NCBI RefSeq assembly: GCF_014202435.1
Contig: NZ_JACHGU010000002.1
Location: 558,001-622,000 of the forward strand
From: Pseudoxanthomonas broegbernensis
Lineage (GTDB): Bacteria; Pseudomonadota; Gammaproteobacteria; Xanthomonadales; Xanthomonadaceae
Direction of reading: 5' to 3'
Length of the DNA: 64,000 bases
The position numbers and the translations under genes are program-made. How positions within the stretch are numbered: position 1 is the first letter of the stretch; each line of letters opens with the position of its first letter. Shown here one piece after another: positions 62,627 to 64,000 of the stretch. The notes beneath the pieces are model-generated. The model was not told where the DNA came from. It worked only from the letters and a program-made list of their open reading frames with translations, and ran no database searches.

Positions 62627-63781
62627 TCAGTAGGCGTTGGGGTTTTCTTCCAGCGAGTCGGCGCTGACCTTGCCGCGCAGCACCCGGTACACCCAGGCCG
62701 TGTAGAGCATCACGATCGGCAGCAGCAGCGCGGTGACCAGCAGCATCACCCACAGGGTCAGGCGGCTGCTGGAGGCGTCCCACAGGGTCAGGCCGGCGTC
62801 GGGCAGGCTGGAGGAGGGCAGCAGGAACGGGAACACGGCGAAGCCGAAGGTCAGCACCGTGGCCGGCACTGCCATGCTGGTGCACACCAGCGCGGGCCCG
62901 CCGCGGCCCAGGTACAGGAAGTACGCGCCCAGCACCATCCCGGCCACCGCGCCGACCGGCGCCAGCCACAGCGCGGGCACCGCCCGGTAGTTCTCCAGCC
63001 ACAGCCCGGGGGCGGCCGTCACCGACTTCAGCAGCGGGTTGGACAGCCCGCCGCCGTCGATGGCCGAATCGATCCGGTAGCCCGGCAGCGCCGTCGAGAT
63101 CCATGCCCCGGCGGCCACGAACAGCACCGCGCAGACCAGCGCCGCCGCGCCGCCATAGCGCGCCGCGCGCACCGCCACCGGCCCGTCGGTCTTGACCAGC
63201 AGCGCGGCGGCGCCATGGGCCACCAGCAGCGACAGGCTGACCAGGCCGCAGACCAGCGCGTAGGGATTGAGCAGGGCGAAGAAGCCGCCGGTATACACCG
63301 GCCGCAGCGTGGCCGGCTCGAAATGGAACGGCACGCCGAGCTGCACGTTGCCCACCGCCACCCCGAACACCAGCGCCGGCACCGCGCCGCCCACGAACAA
63401 CGCCCAGTCCCAGGTGGCGCGCCAGCGCGGGTCGGCGACCTTGCCGCGGAACTTGAAGCCCACCGGACGCAGGATCAGCGCGAACAGGATCAGGAACATG
63501 GCCAGGTAGAAGCCGGAGAAGCTGACCGCGTACAGCGCCGGGAACGCGGCGAACGCGGTGCCGCCGCCGACCACCAGCCAGACCTGGTTGCCCTCCCACA
63601 CCGGCCCGACGGTGTTGACCACCAGCCGGCGCTCGGGATCGGTCCGCGCCACGAAGGGCAGCAGCGCGCCGACGCCCAGGTCGAAGCCGTCCATCACGGC
63701 GAAGCCGACCAGCAGCAGGCCCAGCAACAGCCACCAGATCACCCGCAAGGTGGCGTAGTCCAGGGGAATGAATTCGGCCAT
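62627..63781 (-). CDS. cydB: cytochrome bd ubiquinol oxidase subunit II
   Basis: 384 residues with about eight or nine helices. The LRVIWWLLLGLLLVGFAVMDG start, the NTVGPVWEGNQVWLV motif, and RPVGFKFRGK are characteristic of CydB. With CydA and CydX it reduces O2 to water using ubiquinol with high affinity. It starts 17 bp after the cydA stop. Confidence 0.96.
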   Translation of the reverse strand: MAEFIPLDYATLRVIWWLLLGLLLVGFAVMDGFDLGVGALLPFVARTDPERRLVVNTVGPVWEGNQVWLVVGGGTAFAAFPALYAVSFSGFYLAMFLILFALILRPVGFKFRGKVADPRWRATWDWALFVGGAVPALVFGVAVGNVQLGVPFHFEPATLRPVYTGGFFALLNPYALVCGLVSLSLLVAHGAAALLVKTDGPVAVRAARYGGAAALVCAVLFVAAGAWISTALPGYRIDSAIDGGGLSNPLLKSVTAAPGLWLENYRAVPALWLAPVGAVAGMVLGAYFLYLGRGGPALVCTSMAVPATVLTFGFAVFPFLLPSSSLPDAGLTLWDASSSRLTLWVMLLVTALLLPIVMLYTAWVYRVLRGKVSADSLEENPNAY

Positions 63782-63798
63782 TTCTCGGTTCTCCCGGT

Positions 63799-64000
63799 TC
63801 AGCCTGCGTCGCCGCCGGATTCGACCGGCATCACCGGCGCGGTCGGCCGTTCGTGCGCGGGCTGGCCGCCGCCGCCGTCGCCCGAGCCGCCGAAGCGCAG
63901 CATCGGGATGTCCTTGGGGCCCTTGCGCACCGTGGCCAGCATCAGCCGCACGTCGATCACCGCCAGCACCGTGTACAGCGCCACGAAGCCGGTCAGGGTG
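63799..64000 (-). CDS. cydA: cytochrome bd ubiquinol oxidase subunit I, C-terminal end (cut by window)
   Basis: The last 66 or so codons are visible. They include TLTGFVALYTVLAVIDVRL, the final helix, and the YTVLAVIDVRLM motif typical of CydA, followed by a Gly-rich and Pro/Glu-rich cytoplasmic tail ending ESGGDAG. The remainder lies beyond the window. Identity is supported by the following cydB and cydX. Confidence 0.9.
   Translation of the reverse strand, partial: TLTGFVALYTVLAVIDVRLMLATVRKGPKDIPMLRFGGSGDGGGGQPAHERPTAPVMPVESGGDAG

Overview
The window is a chromosomal segment of a very GC-rich gammaproteobacterium, almost certainly a member of the Xanthomonadaceae/Lysobacteraceae (Lysobacter-, Luteimonas- or Xanthomonas-like). 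The main support is the arginine locus at 49.1-60.8 kb. It carries the xanthomonad-type N-acetylornithine carbamoyltransferase (argF'), a fused N-acetylglutamate synthase/kinase, and argG, argE, argC, argH, proB and proA in the order familiar from Xanthomonas. A DksA with a long Lys/Ala/Pro tail, a trpI-trpBA block and GTAG-type (SMAG-like) REP repeats agree with this.

Layout. 0-3.1 kb: a cut membrane-anchored protein, a secreted unknown, a squalene/phytoene synthase-like protein and folE2. 3.2-9.5 kb: a small membrane protein, a HIT protein and dienelactone hydrolase (minus), rimO (plus), then degV, greB and a HerA-like ATPase (minus). 9.6-16.5 kb: a lytic transglycosylase ending at a (GGCAAC)15 tract, psd with a SCO protein (minus), prmB, aroC and a 2-hydroxyacid dehydrogenase. 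16.6-25.8 kb: asd-fimV-truA-trpF, then a 1.2-kb accessory gap, then trpI and trpBA. 25.9-32 kb: DNA alkylation repair (ogt, ada-alkA), a phosphodiesterase lipoprotein, a secreted coiled-coil protein and a FUSC transporter. 32-38.4 kb: a MAPEG protein, a ClpP-fold lipoprotein, a DEAD-box helicase, a membrane diguanylate cyclase and rluF. 38.5-43.8 kb (minus): EamA exporter, DUF2238 and DUF72 proteins, an M23 peptidase, pyrC and yidD. 43.9-48.3 kb: dksA with a strong terminator, then MFS, sufE and cysS (minus). 49.1-60.8 kb: the arginine/proline operon. 61-64 kb: an MFS transporter, tRNA-Pro(CGG), cydX, cydB and the end of cydA, all minus.

How genes work together. The arginine genes encode the acetylated route: acetylglutamate synthesis and phosphorylation on one protein (argB), reduction (argC), carbamoylation of acetylornithine (argF'), deacetylation of acetylcitrulline (argE), then argG and argH. 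Many are joined by ATGA overlaps, and three GNAT acetyltransferases are embedded among them. proB and proA follow for proline. TrpF, TrpB and TrpA cover late tryptophan synthesis, with TrpI as the likely activator.

Two things stand out. The accessory gap at 21.6-22.0 kb holds an AT-rich two-gene cassette: a 46-residue peptide with a double-glycine-type bacteriocin leader, and a 55-residue two-helix membrane protein that could be its immunity protein. It lies beside a broken HTH regulator. Upstream of argF', a 33-codon reading frame with clustered Arg codons ends inside a sequence that can pair with the 5' arm of a strong terminator. This is the layout of a translation-coupled attenuator, which I infer responds to arginine.
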